The notes under the pieces are model-generated. The model was not told where the DNA came from, did no database searches, and saw only the letters and a program-made list of their open reading frames with translations. The translations under genes and the position numbers were made by a program. From Rhizobium sp. Leaf262 (GTDB lineage: Bacteria; Pseudomonadota; Alphaproteobacteria; Rhizobiales; Rhizobiaceae): 64,000 bases of DNA. The DNA lies in NCBI RefSeq assembly GCF_001422245.1, contig NZ_LMMM01000012.1:62613-126612 (forward strand), written 5' to 3'. Shown piece after piece: positions 9,953 to 18,969 of this stretch. How positions within the stretch are numbered: position 1 is the stretch's first letter; the number at the start of each line of letters is the position of its first letter.

Positions 9953-10675
9953 ATGTCGATGAAACCCGTTTTTATGGCGCTGAGCCTTGTCTGCGCCTTC
10001 TCCATGCCAGCCCTTGCCAATGATCGTTACCGAGAGCGTCCACCCGTCGTCGTCAGCCCTGATCTGACGGCCCCATGGGTGATGCAGCTGGGCGGTGCGC
10101 AGGTTCACCCGGTGGTTTATCCTCAGCGCCCTGCGCGTCCTTCGCTGTTCCAGCGACCCGTTGCACAACCGCGCGCGCAGGCCGTGGCCGCAAGACCGAA
10201 TACGCCAAATATGCGCATCGCTCCGCAATTCCTGCCGCAGATGGTGCAGTATCAGGGCAAGGAAGCGCCGGGCACAATCGTCATCGATACGCCCAACCGC
10301 TTCCTTTATCTCGTCATGGCAGATGGAAAAGCGCGCCGCTACGGCGTGGGCGTTGGCAAGCCGGGCTTCGAATGGGCCGGTACGCATAAGATCACCCGCA
10401 AGAACGAATGGCCAAGCTGGACGCCGCCGCAGGAAATGATCACTCGCGAAGCCGCAAAGGGCCATTACCTGCCTGCCTTCATGGAAGGCGGTCCGGCCAA
10501 CCCGATGGGTGCCCGCGCCATGTATCTCGGCTCCACGCTTTACCGCATTCACGGCACCAACCAGCCATGGACCATCGGCAGCAACAATTCGTCGGGCTGC
10601 ATCCGCATGCGCAATGAAGATGTGACCGATCTTTACGAACGCGTGAATGTCGGCACGAAGGTCATAGTGATCTGA
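9953..10675 (+). CDS. Periplasmic L,D-transpeptidase (ErfK/YbiS family)
   Basis: 240 residues with an N-terminal signal peptide (ending PALA near residue 22). The catalytic YkuD domain occupies roughly residues 100-240: VIDTPNRFLYLVMADGKARRYGVG start, the HGTNQPWTIG histidine segment, and the nucleophile motif SSGCIRMRN near residue 215. It cross-links peptidoglycan 3-3 or attaches proteins to it. Residues 25-90 form a Pro/Arg-rich linker. Rhizobiales grow at the pole and use many L,D-transpeptidases, which fits. It is monocistronic and ends towards the terminator at 10827-10858. Confidence 0.93.
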   Translation: MSMKPVFMALSLVCAFSMPALANDRYRERPPVVVSPDLTAPWVMQLGGAQVHPVVYPQRPARPSLFQRPVAQPRAQAVAARPNTPNMRIAPQFLPQMVQYQGKEAPGTIVIDTPNRFLYLVMADGKARRYGVGVGKPGFEWAGTHKITRKNEWPSWTPPQEMITREAAKGHYLPAFMEGGPANPMGARAMYLGSTLYRIHGTNQPWTIGSNNSSGCIRMRNEDVTDLYERVNVGTKVIVI

Positions 10676-10826
10676 TAGCAACGCTGAAGTCATTCTTCAC
10701 GCCGGAGAGTTGTGAAACGGACTGAACGTGCTTGCCGGATGGCTGAAATGCGTTAAGTTCCGAGCATAAACTTTGGCGGGGGACGTCAAGGCGCCGGAAG
10801 CGCTTTAAAGCTGCACGCCGGATATT

Positions 10827-10858
10827 AAAAAACGGGCGGGTCAAACCGCTCGTTTTTT
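10827..10858. terminator. Bidirectional terminator between the L,D-transpeptidase gene and glcF
   Basis: AAAAAACGGGCGG and CCGCTCGTTTTTT form a near-perfect stem around GTCAAA. A-runs and T-runs on the two sides allow termination in both directions. It touches the glcF stop codon (10857-10859). Confidence 0.85.
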
Positions 10859-12164
10859 ATTTTAATGCTTCGATCCTGTTCGGTTTCTTGCCGCCATAGG
10901 CCCAGTCCAGCAATTGTACGGTGTGCACTATGGGAATAGCGGTGCCGCTGGCGATCTGCGTCATGCAGCCGATATTGCCGGTGGCGATGATATCAGCCTT
11001 CGTCGCTTCGATGTTCTTCACCTTACGGGCCTTCAACTGCGCCGAAATTTCCGGCTGCAGAATATTGTAGGTGCCCGCCGAGCCACAACAGAGATGCCCT
11101 TCCGCCGGATCGCGCACGGCAAAGCCTGCTGCCTTCAGCAGCAGTTTCGGTGGCATGGTGATCTTCTGGCCATGTTGCATGGAACAGGCGGAATGATAGG
11201 CGACCGTCAGGCCGTTGCGCTCCAGCGGCGGCAGGTCGAGACCCGCGAGATATTCGGTGATATCCTTCGCCAGTGCCGAGACCTCTTTAGCTTTGTCTGC
11301 ATAGGCGGCATCCAGCCGCAGCATATGGCCGTAGTCCTTGATGATGGTGCCGCAGCCGGATGCGGTGATGATGATGGCATCCAGACCGCCGCGTTCGATC
11401 TCGCGCATCCAAACATCGACATTGCGCCTTGCCGATGCCAGCGCCTGCTCCTCACGGCCCATATGGTGCACCAGCGCCCCGCAACAGGCCTCACCTTCCG
11501 GCAAAACGACTTCGATGCCAATCCGGGTCAGAAGCCGGATGGTCGCGTCGTTGATCTCAGGGTCGAGTACGGGCTGAGCACAGCCGGTGAGGATGGCAAC
11601 CCGTCCGCGCTTTTCGGCCTGTGGGGCATGAGTGCCGGGATTGGCGACGGTCGATGGTGTGGGAGTGGTTTTCGGAGCCAGATCAAGCATCGATGCCAAG
11701 GGCCGCAGCGCTTTAGTCTTGCGAAACAAGGACGCGAAAGGTTGGCCTAGGCGGGCGAGCTTGAGCGCTGTTCGGAAGCGTGCGGGATAAGGCAACACGA
11801 AGGCCAGTAGATTGCGGATAAGGCGATCCATGATGGGTCGCCGGTAGGTTTTTTCGATATGGATACGGGCGTGATCCACCAGATGCATATAGTCCACGCC
11901 GGAGGGACAGGTGGTCACGCAGGCCAGACAGGAGAGACAACGATCAATATGCGTCACCACCTGGGCGTCCGCCGGGCGGTCATTTTCCAGCATATCCTTG
12001 ATGAGATAGATGCGCCCGCGCGGACTATCCAGCTCGTTGCCAAGCGTCACATAGGTGGGACAGGTGGCCGTGCAGAACCCGCAATGCACGCATTTGCGCA
12101 GGATCGCTTCTGATTGAGCGATATTGGGATCGGCGAGTTGTTGGGGGGTGAAGGAGGTTTGCAT
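10857..12164 (-). CDS. glcF: Glycolate oxidase iron-sulfur subunit
   Basis: 435 residues. Two 4Fe-4S motifs, CVHCGFCTATCP (residues 25-36) and CLSCLACVTTCP (about 76-87), are followed by two CCG domains (GEACCGALVHHMG near 225 and HLCCGSAGTYN near 358). It takes electrons from GlcD/GlcE to the membrane pool, turning glycolate into glyoxylate. It is the last gene of glcD-glcE-glcF on the minus strand, but a 154-bp palindromic element separates it from glcE. Confidence 0.95.
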   Translation of the reverse strand: MQTSFTPQQLADPNIAQSEAILRKCVHCGFCTATCPTYVTLGNELDSPRGRIYLIKDMLENDRPADAQVVTHIDRCLSCLACVTTCPSGVDYMHLVDHARIHIEKTYRRPIMDRLIRNLLAFVLPYPARFRTALKLARLGQPFASLFRKTKALRPLASMLDLAPKTTPTPSTVANPGTHAPQAEKRGRVAILTGCAQPVLDPEINDATIRLLTRIGIEVVLPEGEACCGALVHHMGREEQALASARRNVDVWMREIERGGLDAIIITASGCGTIIKDYGHMLRLDAAYADKAKEVSALAKDITEYLAGLDLPPLERNGLTVAYHSACSMQHGQKITMPPKLLLKAAGFAVRDPAEGHLCCGSAGTYNILQPEISAQLKARKVKNIEATKADIIATGNIGCMTQIASGTAIPIVHTVQLLDWAYGGKKPNRIEALK

Positions 12165-12196
12165 TAGGCGAGACCTCGGGCGTAAGTGCGGATGCG

Positions 12197-12350
12197 CCCC
12201 CCTCTGTCCTGCCGGACATCTCCCCCACAGGTGGGGAGATCGGCTGGGCGCACGGACGTCGCTCCACCGTCAACGTCAGAGATGGGCGAGAGGTCGCCCC
12301 GGGTCGATCTCCCTCCTTGTGGGGGAGATGTCCGGCAGGACAGAGGGGGG
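12197..12350. repeat. Palindromic intergenic element, copy 2 (RIME-like)
   Basis: Exactly 154 bp, between glcE and glcF. Outer arms are CCCCCCTCTGTCCTGCCGGA and its complement. The inner arm segment is ACAGGTGGGGAG on the left and the ACAAGGAGGGAG type on the right, the reverse of copies 1 and 3. The core GAGATGGGCGA near 12280 is shared with copy 3 in the same orientation. Confidence 0.82.
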
Positions 12351-12369
12351 TGAGCCATAAACTCGATCA

Positions 12370-13572
12370 TCACGATATTCCCATTCTCCCCGGATTGAAA
12401 ATTCCGGCGGGATCAAGCTTCCCCTTCACCCGCCCCGAAAGCGTAGCCTCTACAGTCAAAAGTGGCTCAAACGCTGCAATGCCCTCCCGAGCGTCAGCTC
12501 GCACCAGTGTGGCATGGCCACCGCCGACCGCCTTCACGTAGTGCCGCAGAAGCTCCGCTTCCGGCTGGGCCTCCATCTGCATCCAGACCAACCCGCCCTG
12601 CCAGTCATAAAACGCATCGATACCCGCTTCCAGCCGAAGCGCCGCCACCAGCTTGTGGCCTTGGGAGGGAGCGACGGACACGCGCCAGAGCGGTTTTGCA
12701 GGATTGGTGGCATAGGGCGTCACATCGCGGATCTCCCGCCACAGCGCCTTGCTCTGGTCCTCACCGAGAAACAGAGAAGGACTGAGTGCCGACAGGATGG
12801 CCTGCAATTTCTGCGACCGTGCCTTGACTGACGCACCGAGCCCTTCTAGCCGCAGTACGGTTGCCGCGCCGTCCGGTAGCGATCCGCTCACGAAGCGTGA
12901 CTTGACACTTTCAGGCAGATGCGCAGCACCTGATACCTCGACACTGGTCGCCATGGCAACAGCCATGGCGTGGGTTGCGGCTTCGTCTTCAAGGCCGGAT
13001 ATCACCAGCGTGGTTTGCGCAGGCGGCACCGGCAGAACGCGGAAGGTGACTTCGGTGAGAAAGCCGAGGGTTCCGTAGGAGCCCGCCAGCAGCTTCACCA
13101 AATCAAGCCCGGTGACGTTCTTCATCACCCGCCCGCCCGCCTTGATGACCTCTCCCTGACCATTGGCGAAGCGGATGCCGAGAAGGCTATCACGTGCCGC
13201 GCCCGCCACATAACGGCGCGGGCCGGAGACGTTGGCGGCGAAGATTCCGCCGATGGTTGGTTCACCGACCGTGCCCATCACGACGCGGTGGTCCATGGGT
13301 TCGAATGCCATCATTTGTTTGGCCGCTGACAAAGCCGCCTCGACTTCTGCCACGGGCGTTCCGGCTTTCACCGTCATGACCATTTCGGCGGGGTTATAGG
13401 CGACGATGCCGGTGATTGCGCGCGATGACAGCGCCGCCTCGGCCTCGACGCGATTGCCGAAGCGGGAGCGCGTGTTGCCGCCAAAGATCGCCAACGCCCG
13501 GCGAGCCTCGGCATGGTCACGGATGATATCGGCAGCTTCGATTTCACTGGTTGGCAAAAACATGTCCATCAT
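12370..13572 (-). CDS. glcE: Glycolate oxidase FAD-binding subunit GlcE
   Basis: 400 residues, the second flavin subunit of glycolate oxidase. The PCMH-type FAD domain is degenerate compared with GlcD: GGNTRSRFGN near residue 31, DHRVVMGTVGEPTIGG near 95 and YGTLGFLTEVTFRVLPVP near 165. Its ATG overlaps the glcD stop by four bases (13569-13572), implying coupled translation. A TCA/TGA arrangement leaves either of two adjacent ATGs as start. Confidence 0.94.
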   Translation of the reverse strand: MMDMFLPTSEIEAADIIRDHAEARRALAIFGGNTRSRFGNRVEAEAALSSRAITGIVAYNPAEMVMTVKAGTPVAEVEAALSAAKQMMAFEPMDHRVVMGTVGEPTIGGIFAANVSGPRRYVAGAARDSLLGIRFANGQGEVIKAGGRVMKNVTGLDLVKLLAGSYGTLGFLTEVTFRVLPVPPAQTTLVISGLEDEAATHAMAVAMATSVEVSGAAHLPESVKSRFVSGSLPDGAATVLRLEGLGASVKARSQKLQAILSALSPSLFLGEDQSKALWREIRDVTPYATNPAKPLWRVSVAPSQGHKLVAALRLEAGIDAFYDWQGGLVWMQMEAQPEAELLRHYVKAVGGGHATLVRADAREGIAAFEPLLTVEATLSGRVKGKLDPAGIFNPGRMGIS

Positions 13573-15008
13573 GACCCAGGCCGTCCCTCCAGCGGGAAGA
13601 CTTTGGAAGGGTTCAATATCCAGCCCGCATCGAAGGCGGACCGCACCGCCATTTGCTGCGCCAGATCGGCGTCGGAATATTGGTGGCGCATCAGGTCCCG
13701 TTTTTCAATGCCGACACCATGCTCTCCCGTCAAGCAACCGCCCGCATCGACACAGAGGCGCAGGATTTGATTGCCTGCTTCCTCGGCTTTCGCGGCCTCC
13801 TCCGGGTCGTTGGCGTTGAACAGAATGAGCGGATGCATGTTGCCATCGCCCGCATGGAAGACATTGGCGACGCGCAGCCCGAGGCTATCAACGATTTCGC
13901 CCGTCTTTTTCAGCACGTAAGACAGCTGGCTGAGTGGTACCGTGCCATCCATGCAGATATAATCCGAAATGCGGCCCGTCGCGCCGAAGGCGGATTTGCG
14001 GCCTTTCCAGATGGCGGCAGCTTCCATGGCGGATTGGCATTCGCGCACGGTCTTCACACCATGGTTGCGGGCAATGGCGACGATATCGGCCAGCATGGCG
14101 TCCATTTCGTCTTCCGACCCCTCCACCTCGACAATCAGCAGCGCGCCGACATCCAGCGGATATCCGGCCTTGGCAAAGGCCTCGCAAATTTCGATTGCCG
14201 GTTTGTCCATGAATTCGATGGCCACAGGAATGATGCCCGCGCCGATGATATCTGCCACACACGAACCTGCCTCCTCGGAGGTTTCGAAACCAAAGAGAAC
14301 CGGGCGCGCGCCTTCCGGCTTGGCAATCAGCCGCACCGTGGCTTCCGTGACAATACCAAGCTGGCCTTCCGACCCGCAGACGAGGCCCAGCAGATCGTAA
14401 CCACCAGCATCCAGATGCTTGCCGCCCAGTTCCAGCACCGTGCCATCCACCAGCACCATTTTCACGCCCAGCAGATTGTTGGTGGTTACCCCGTATTTCA
14501 GGCAATGCGCGCCGCCGGAATTCATGCCGATATTGCCGCCGATGGTGCAGGCCAGCTGCGAGCTGGGGTCCGGCGCATAAAAGAAACCTTGCGGGCCAGC
14601 GACATCGGAAATCGAAAGGTTCGTCACGCCCGCCTGCACTGTGGCGGTGCGGTTGAACAGGTCCAGCTCCAGAATCTGCGACATCTTCGAGAGGCCGATC
14701 ACAACGGCATCTTCCTGCGGAATCGCCCCGCCTGACAACGACGTTCCTGCCCCGCGCGGCACGATGGGAATGCCGTAGCGATGGCAATATTTCGTAACAG
14801 CAGCCACCTGCGCCGTCGTTTTCGGCAAGGCGACTGCCAGAGGAAGTTTGCGATAGGAAACGAAAGCGTCCGTTTCGAATGGCACCAGTTCCCGCGCCTC
14901 ATGCACCAGACATTCCGGCGGCAGGAGATCGGCGAGGTCCGCGACGATCCTCGCGCGGTTGTCGAGCACCGAGGAGCGCGGTTTCAGAAACTCTATGGTT
15001 TGCGACAT
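13569..15008 (-). CDS. glcD: Glycolate oxidase catalytic subunit GlcD
   Basis: 479 residues. FAD-binding PCMH domain with VPRGAGTSLSGGAIP near residue 82, GGNIGMNSGGAHCLKYG near 140, and the C-terminal FAD-oxidase domain with FHAGDGNMHP and TGEHGVGIEKRDLM near residue 440. It oxidises glycolate, with GlcE and GlcF, to glyoxylate. ATG 15008 (MSQTIEFLKP) is chosen by homology; the open frame extends about 700 bases upstream across the LysR gene without meaning. Divergent from a LysR gene that is the likely regulator. Confidence 0.95.
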   Translation of the reverse strand: MSQTIEFLKPRSSVLDNRARIVADLADLLPPECLVHEARELVPFETDAFVSYRKLPLAVALPKTTAQVAAVTKYCHRYGIPIVPRGAGTSLSGGAIPQEDAVVIGLSKMSQILELDLFNRTATVQAGVTNLSISDVAGPQGFFYAPDPSSQLACTIGGNIGMNSGGAHCLKYGVTTNNLLGVKMVLVDGTVLELGGKHLDAGGYDLLGLVCGSEGQLGIVTEATVRLIAKPEGARPVLFGFETSEEAGSCVADIIGAGIIPVAIEFMDKPAIEICEAFAKAGYPLDVGALLIVEVEGSEDEMDAMLADIVAIARNHGVKTVRECQSAMEAAAIWKGRKSAFGATGRISDYICMDGTVPLSQLSYVLKKTGEIVDSLGLRVANVFHAGDGNMHPLILFNANDPEEAAKAEEAGNQILRLCVDAGGCLTGEHGVGIEKRDLMRHQYSDADLAQQMAVRSAFDAGWILNPSKVFPLEGRPGS

Positions 15009-15100
15009 GGTTGCTCCACAGGCCTCCTCCTTGCGATGCAGAGCTTTGAGTTTATGGGCCTTTATGGCTTGGACGCAAGTCGCGCAAATGCTAGAGATTG

Positions 15101-15115
15101 TTTCCAAAAGGGAAA
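15101..15115. promoter_or_regulatory. Inverted repeat between glcD and the LysR gene
   Basis: TTTCC-AAAAG-GGAAA, a perfect five-base repeat 17 bases before the lysR ATG, overlapping its probable ribosome binding region. In a 123-base divergent intergenic region it is a candidate autoregulatory site; it does not match the classical T-N11-A pattern exactly. Confidence 0.35.
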
Positions 15116-15131
15116 GAATGGGCGCGGACCG

Positions 15132-16031
15132 ATGACAAATCTGGGTGATCTGGAAGTTTTTGCCAGCGTTGCCGCCTCCGGCAGCATGTCTCACGCCGCA
15201 AAAGAACTCGGCTATTCCCCCGCCGTCATTTCCAAGCGGATCAAACGACTGGAAGAAAAGCTCGGCGCCCGGCTGTTCCAGCGCACGACGCGCCAGATTT
15301 CTCTGACAGAGGCAGGGCACGGTTTCCATCAGCGTATCTTGGCGGTGCTGGAAGGGCTGGAGGAGGCTGAGGATTTCGTCTCCGGTCGTTCCAACACGCT
15401 GAATGGAACGCTGAAGGTCTCGGCGTCCACCTCCTTCGGGCGCATGCATGTGGCACCTCACCTCAAAGCCTTCATGGATCGCCATCCCGGCCTGTCGATC
15501 AATCTGGTACTGAGCGATGAGTTCATCGATATCGTCGCCGGTGGCTATGATCTGGCAATCCGCATTGCCGATCTCTCGGATTCCAGTCTTGTTGCGAAGC
15601 GCTTGGCGCCGGTGCGGCGGGTTTTGTGTGCATCGCAAAATTACATCGCCGAACACGGCACGCCGCAGACCATCGAAGAGTTGAAGCAGCACCGCTGCTT
15701 GCCCGCGCATAACAATGATCTCTGGCGGCTGGAAGGGCCGGATGGTTCGGTAAGCCTGCGACCCGAGGGCATGCTGATAACCAATTCCAGCGAAGTCATC
15801 CGCGAAGCCGTGATTTCCGGCCTCGGAATTGCCCTGCGCTCCACATGGGACATTGGCGCAGAGCTGAAATCAGGCGCGCTGGTGCAGGTTTTGCCCGCTT
15901 ATGAAAGCTCGAAAAGTGTCGCGCTTTCGGCTGTTTATTCCAGCCGCCGCTTCCTTCCGGCCAAGGTGCGGCTGTTCATCAATTACCTCACGGAGCTCTA
16001 TGGTCCAGTTCCCTATTGGGATCAGATTTGA
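15132..16031 (+). CDS. LysR-family regulator, probably of glcDEF
   Basis: 299 residues. N-terminal winged helix-turn-helix (residues about 4-62: MSHAAKELGYSPAVISKRIK is the recognition region), then a LysR substrate-binding domain of the CrgA-like subgroup (LNGTLKVSASTSFGRMHVAP near 90). Divergent from glcD, separated by 123 bases, so regulation of glycolate oxidation is likely but inferred from position. ATG 15132 is fixed by the HTH; an ATG at 15118 is out of frame. Confidence 0.92.
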   Translation: MTNLGDLEVFASVAASGSMSHAAKELGYSPAVISKRIKRLEEKLGARLFQRTTRQISLTEAGHGFHQRILAVLEGLEEAEDFVSGRSNTLNGTLKVSASTSFGRMHVAPHLKAFMDRHPGLSINLVLSDEFIDIVAGGYDLAIRIADLSDSSLVAKRLAPVRRVLCASQNYIAEHGTPQTIEELKQHRCLPAHNNDLWRLEGPDGSVSLRPEGMLITNSSEVIREAVISGLGIALRSTWDIGAELKSGALVQVLPAYESSKSVALSAVYSSRRFLPAKVRLFINYLTELYGPVPYWDQI

Positions 16032-16118
16032 TCAATTTTATCGCCTGTTGATGGAACTTTTTCCGCAGGGCACCATTTTGATGAGGCTATTTGGAAATTT
16101 TTACTACGATGGGACGCT

Positions 16119-17456
16119 ATGATTACCACGAGCGAAACTGAACGCTATCCCCGGATAGCACTCATATCGACGCATGGCTACGTAGCCGCACAGCCGCCAC
16201 TCGGCGCAGCAGATACCGGCGGACAGGTTGTTTATGTCCTGGAACTCGCCAAAAAACTGGGCCAACTTGGATATACCGTCGATCTCTATACCCGCCAGTT
16301 CGAAGACCAGCCTGCGTTTGACGAGGTGGATGAGCGCGTGCGCGTCGTGCGCATTCCCTGCGGCGGCAAGGATTTCATCCCAAAGGAATATCTGCACCGC
16401 CATCTGATGGAATGGTGCGAGAACGCATTGCGTTTCATCAAGAAAGAAAACCTCAACTACTCCTTCATCAACAGCCATTACTGGGATGCCGGCGTGGCAG
16501 GCCAACGCCTGTCCGAAGCACTGAAAGTGCCGCATCTGCACACGCCACATTCCATCGGCATCTGGAAAAAGCGCCAGATGGAGACGGATTATCCCGAAAA
16601 GGCCGATACGTTCGAGTTGGAGTTCAACTTTAAGGAACGCATTCAGCACGAACTGATCATCTATCGCAGCTGCGATATGGTCATCGCGACGACGCCGGTG
16701 CAGCTGGATGTGCTGATCGAAGATTACGGCCTGAAGCGCAAACACATCCACATGATCCCGCCGGGTTATGATGACAACCGCTTCTTCCCTGTCTCGGAAG
16801 GCTCCCGCCAGATGCTGCGTCAGCGCTTTGGCTTCGAGGGCAAGACGGTTCTGGCGCTCGGTCGTCTGGCCACCAACAAGGGCTATGATCTGCTGATCGA
16901 TGGCTTCTCCGTTCTGGCTGAACGCGAGCCGGAGGCACGCCTTCATCTTGCCGTCGGCGGCGAAAACATGGACGAGCAGGAAACGACGATCCTCAACCAG
17001 TTGAAGGACCGGGTGAAATCTCTGAACCTTCAAGACAAGGTCATCTTCTCCGGCTACGTCGCCGATGAAGACCTGCCGGATATCTACCGCGCGGCGGACC
17101 TCTTCGTGCTTTCCAGCCGCTACGAACCCTTCGGCATGACCGCTATCGAAGCTATGGCCAGCGGCACGCCGACAGTCGTCACCATCCACGGTGGCCTGTT
17201 CCGCGCCGTCAGCTATGGTCGTCATGCGCTGTTCGCCGATCCTTTCGACAAGGAAGATCTCGGCATCACCATGATGAAGCCGTTCAAGCACGAGCGGCTC
17301 TATGGTCGCCTGTCGCGCATGGGTGCACACAAGGCCCGCAGTCTGTTTACATGGACAGGCATCGCACAACAGCTTCTGGCCGTTGTCGAGGGTCGCCCGA
17401 TGATGCCTGTGCTGGAAGAGTCCGATTGGGCCGAACCATGGAATGACGGCGATTGA
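16119..17456 (+). CDS. mfpsA: Mannosylfructose-phosphate synthase
   Basis: A 445-residue GT4 glycosyltransferase of the sucrose-phosphate-synthase type. It couples GDP-mannose and fructose 6-phosphate to make mannosylfructose 6'-phosphate, precursor of the compatible solute mannosylfructose described in Agrobacterium. Visible features: ADTGGQVVYVLELAKKLG near residue 31 (donor/acceptor loop), HTPHSIGIWKK near 143, and the E-x7-E signature in RYEPFGMTAIEAMASGTP near 331. It overlaps the phosphatase gene by four bases. The same fold could make sucrose phosphate; the pairing with the particular phosphatase and the Agrobacterium-like context favour mannosylfructose. Confidence 0.88.
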   Translation: MITTSETERYPRIALISTHGYVAAQPPLGAADTGGQVVYVLELAKKLGQLGYTVDLYTRQFEDQPAFDEVDERVRVVRIPCGGKDFIPKEYLHRHLMEWCENALRFIKKENLNYSFINSHYWDAGVAGQRLSEALKVPHLHTPHSIGIWKKRQMETDYPEKADTFELEFNFKERIQHELIIYRSCDMVIATTPVQLDVLIEDYGLKRKHIHMIPPGYDDNRFFPVSEGSRQMLRQRFGFEGKTVLALGRLATNKGYDLLIDGFSVLAEREPEARLHLAVGGENMDEQETTILNQLKDRVKSLNLQDKVIFSGYVADEDLPDIYRAADLFVLSSRYEPFGMTAIEAMASGTPTVVTIHGGLFRAVSYGRHALFADPFDKEDLGITMMKPFKHERLYGRLSRMGAHKARSLFTWTGIAQQLLAVVEGRPMMPVLEESDWAEPWNDGD

Positions 17457-18190
17457 AACCGGTTCGTCTTTTTTCCACTGACCTGGACGGAACCGTGGTC
17501 GGCGACAATGCCGCCACGGCACGTTTCCGCGATTACTGGCAGTCCCTGCCCGCCGCCACCCGACCGTTGCTCGTGCTCAACAGCGGCAGGCTTCTGGACG
17601 ACCAGTTCGAGCTGATGCGAGATGTTCCTCTGCCAACCCCTGATTATGTCATCGGAGGCGTCGGCACCATGCTGTCGTGTCGGGACCAACCCTCACTCAG
17701 CGAGGCTTATAGCGCATCACTTGGCGAAACCTTCGACACGGAAAAAATCAGGGCTCTGGTGTCGGACATTTCCGGCATGAACCAACAGCCTGAACGGTAC
17801 CAGCATGCAATGAAGTCGAGCTGGTACCTTCATGATGCCGATGAGGCTGCCATCGCAGCCATCGAAGAACGGCTTCGTGCGGCCAATATCGACGCGCGAA
17901 TCGTCTATTCAAGCAATCGTGATCTCGACATCCTTCCCAGCGCTGCCGACAAGGGCGCGGCCATAACGTGGTTATGCCGACATCTGAACATCTGCCGTGA
18001 TGAGGTCGTCGTGGCCGGGGATACCGGAAACGATAGGGCCATGTTCGAGCTGCCCGGGGTGCGCGCCATCAGTCCCGCCAATGCCTTACCGGAACTGAAA
18101 GCGCTGGCGGAAGGCCGAGATACGATTTTTTCCGCTCAAGAAGCGGAAGCGGACGGCATCATATCAGGCCTGAAACACTGGCTGTCATGA
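17453..18190 (+). CDS. mfppA: Mannosylfructose-phosphate phosphatase
   Basis: 245 residues, HAD-superfamily phosphatase of the sucrose-phosphatase type. Motif I is STDLDGTVVGDN (residues 8-19; the nucleophile Asp is in DLDGT), motif II is LVLNSGR near 41, and motif IV is VAGDTGNDRAMFE near 186. It removes phosphate from the MfpsA product. TTG start overlaps the mfpsA stop (ATTGA), indicating translational coupling and fixed stoichiometry. No terminator is obvious in the following 200 bases. Confidence 0.88.
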   Translation: MKPVRLFSTDLDGTVVGDNAATARFRDYWQSLPAATRPLLVLNSGRLLDDQFELMRDVPLPTPDYVIGGVGTMLSCRDQPSLSEAYSASLGETFDTEKIRALVSDISGMNQQPERYQHAMKSSWYLHDADEAAIAAIEERLRAANIDARIVYSSNRDLDILPSAADKGAAITWLCRHLNICRDEVVVAGDTGNDRAMFELPGVRAISPANALPELKALAEGRDTIFSAQEAEADGIISGLKHWLS

Positions 18191-18290
18191 TAATGCCGCA
18201 ACCGGCGTTCACATCTGATGTTTGCTCTACATCAAAAATGCTTGTACGCCGACCGTCGATGCATTGACGTAGGTCCGCGACAGCCGGACA

Positions 18291-18309
18291 ATTAAGCGAA
18301 TCGTTTAAT
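18291..18309. promoter_or_regulatory. Imperfect palindrome upstream of the NUDIX gene
   Basis: ATTAAGCGAATCGTTTAAT: ATTAA/TTAAT arms with inner CGA/TCG. It lies about 87 bases before the TTG of the NUDIX gene in a 205-base gap. It could be an operator; no regulator is evident nearby. Confidence 0.3.
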
Positions 18310-18395
18310 ACCAAAGCCAGCAGCGATCCATCGCGGCTGGCCAATACTTTAGAGTTATCGTATATTAAAACCCGCACCAAAGGACGCGCACGGCT

Positions 18396-18905
18396 TTGAA
18401 CATTCTAACCCGATTGGCAAATGATGTCTGCCTGATGCTGCGTCGTCCACCACGCCAGCAATACGCAGCGATTTGCTATCGCCGTAAAAAGAAAACGAAC
18501 GAATTGGAGGTCCTGCTGCTGACGAGCCGGGACACTGGACGCTGGGTCATTCCCAAGGGCTGGCCGATGGAAGGCAAGAAAGCACATGCAGTAGCGGAGC
18601 GCGAGGCTTTTGAAGAAGCGGGCGTTCGCGGCCATGTCGACAAGAACCACTTCGGCTTTTTCGATTACGAGAAAAAACTTCGCAACGGTGTAAAGGTCAT
18701 TTGCCGCGTGCAGGTTCACCTGCTCGAGGTCGTCGATCTGGTCAAGAACTTTCCCGAGCGGGAAAGTCGAACGCTGGAATGGGTGACGCCACAGGAAGCG
18801 TCGCTCCGCGTCAACGAGCCTGAACTGAAAGAACTTTTCCTTTCCTTCGGCAAGCAAATGGCGCAAACACAACAGCAGCCCGACCAAAAAACCGTAAGCT
18901 TGTAA
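18396..18905 (+). CDS. NUDIX hydrolase
   Basis: 169 residues. The NUDIX box follows GX5EX7REUXEEXGU: G at WVIPKG, then EGKKAHAVAEREAFEEAGV (residues about 58-76). The DIPP-like layout (basic start, RWVIPKGWP) suggests diphosphoinositol polyphosphate or diadenosine polyphosphate hydrolases, but substrate cannot be read. The TTG at 18396 has AAAGGA 12 bases upstream; an internal ATG at 18435 is an alternative. It precedes the phosphate transporter gene by 64 bases, which may be a meaningful pairing. Confidence 0.88.
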   Translation: MNILTRLANDVCLMLRRPPRQQYAAICYRRKKKTNELEVLLLTSRDTGRWVIPKGWPMEGKKAHAVAEREAFEEAGVRGHVDKNHFGFFDYEKKLRNGVKVICRVQVHLLEVVDLVKNFPERESRTLEWVTPQEASLRVNEPELKELFLSFGKQMAQTQQQPDQKTVSL

Positions 18906-18969
18906 CTTCATACATCATGCCGCTCCTGCGCCTGCAAACGCGGCAAAAGCCGCAGACGAAAGCAGACCC

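Noticed and set aside
16104..17522. 472-codon minus-strand open frame opposite mfpsA
   Set aside because: Antisense of a recognised glycosyltransferase; no ribosome site and no family features.
18291..18309. ATTAA...TTAAT as a fourth CtrA box
   Set aside because: The spacing between TTAA halves is nine, not seven.
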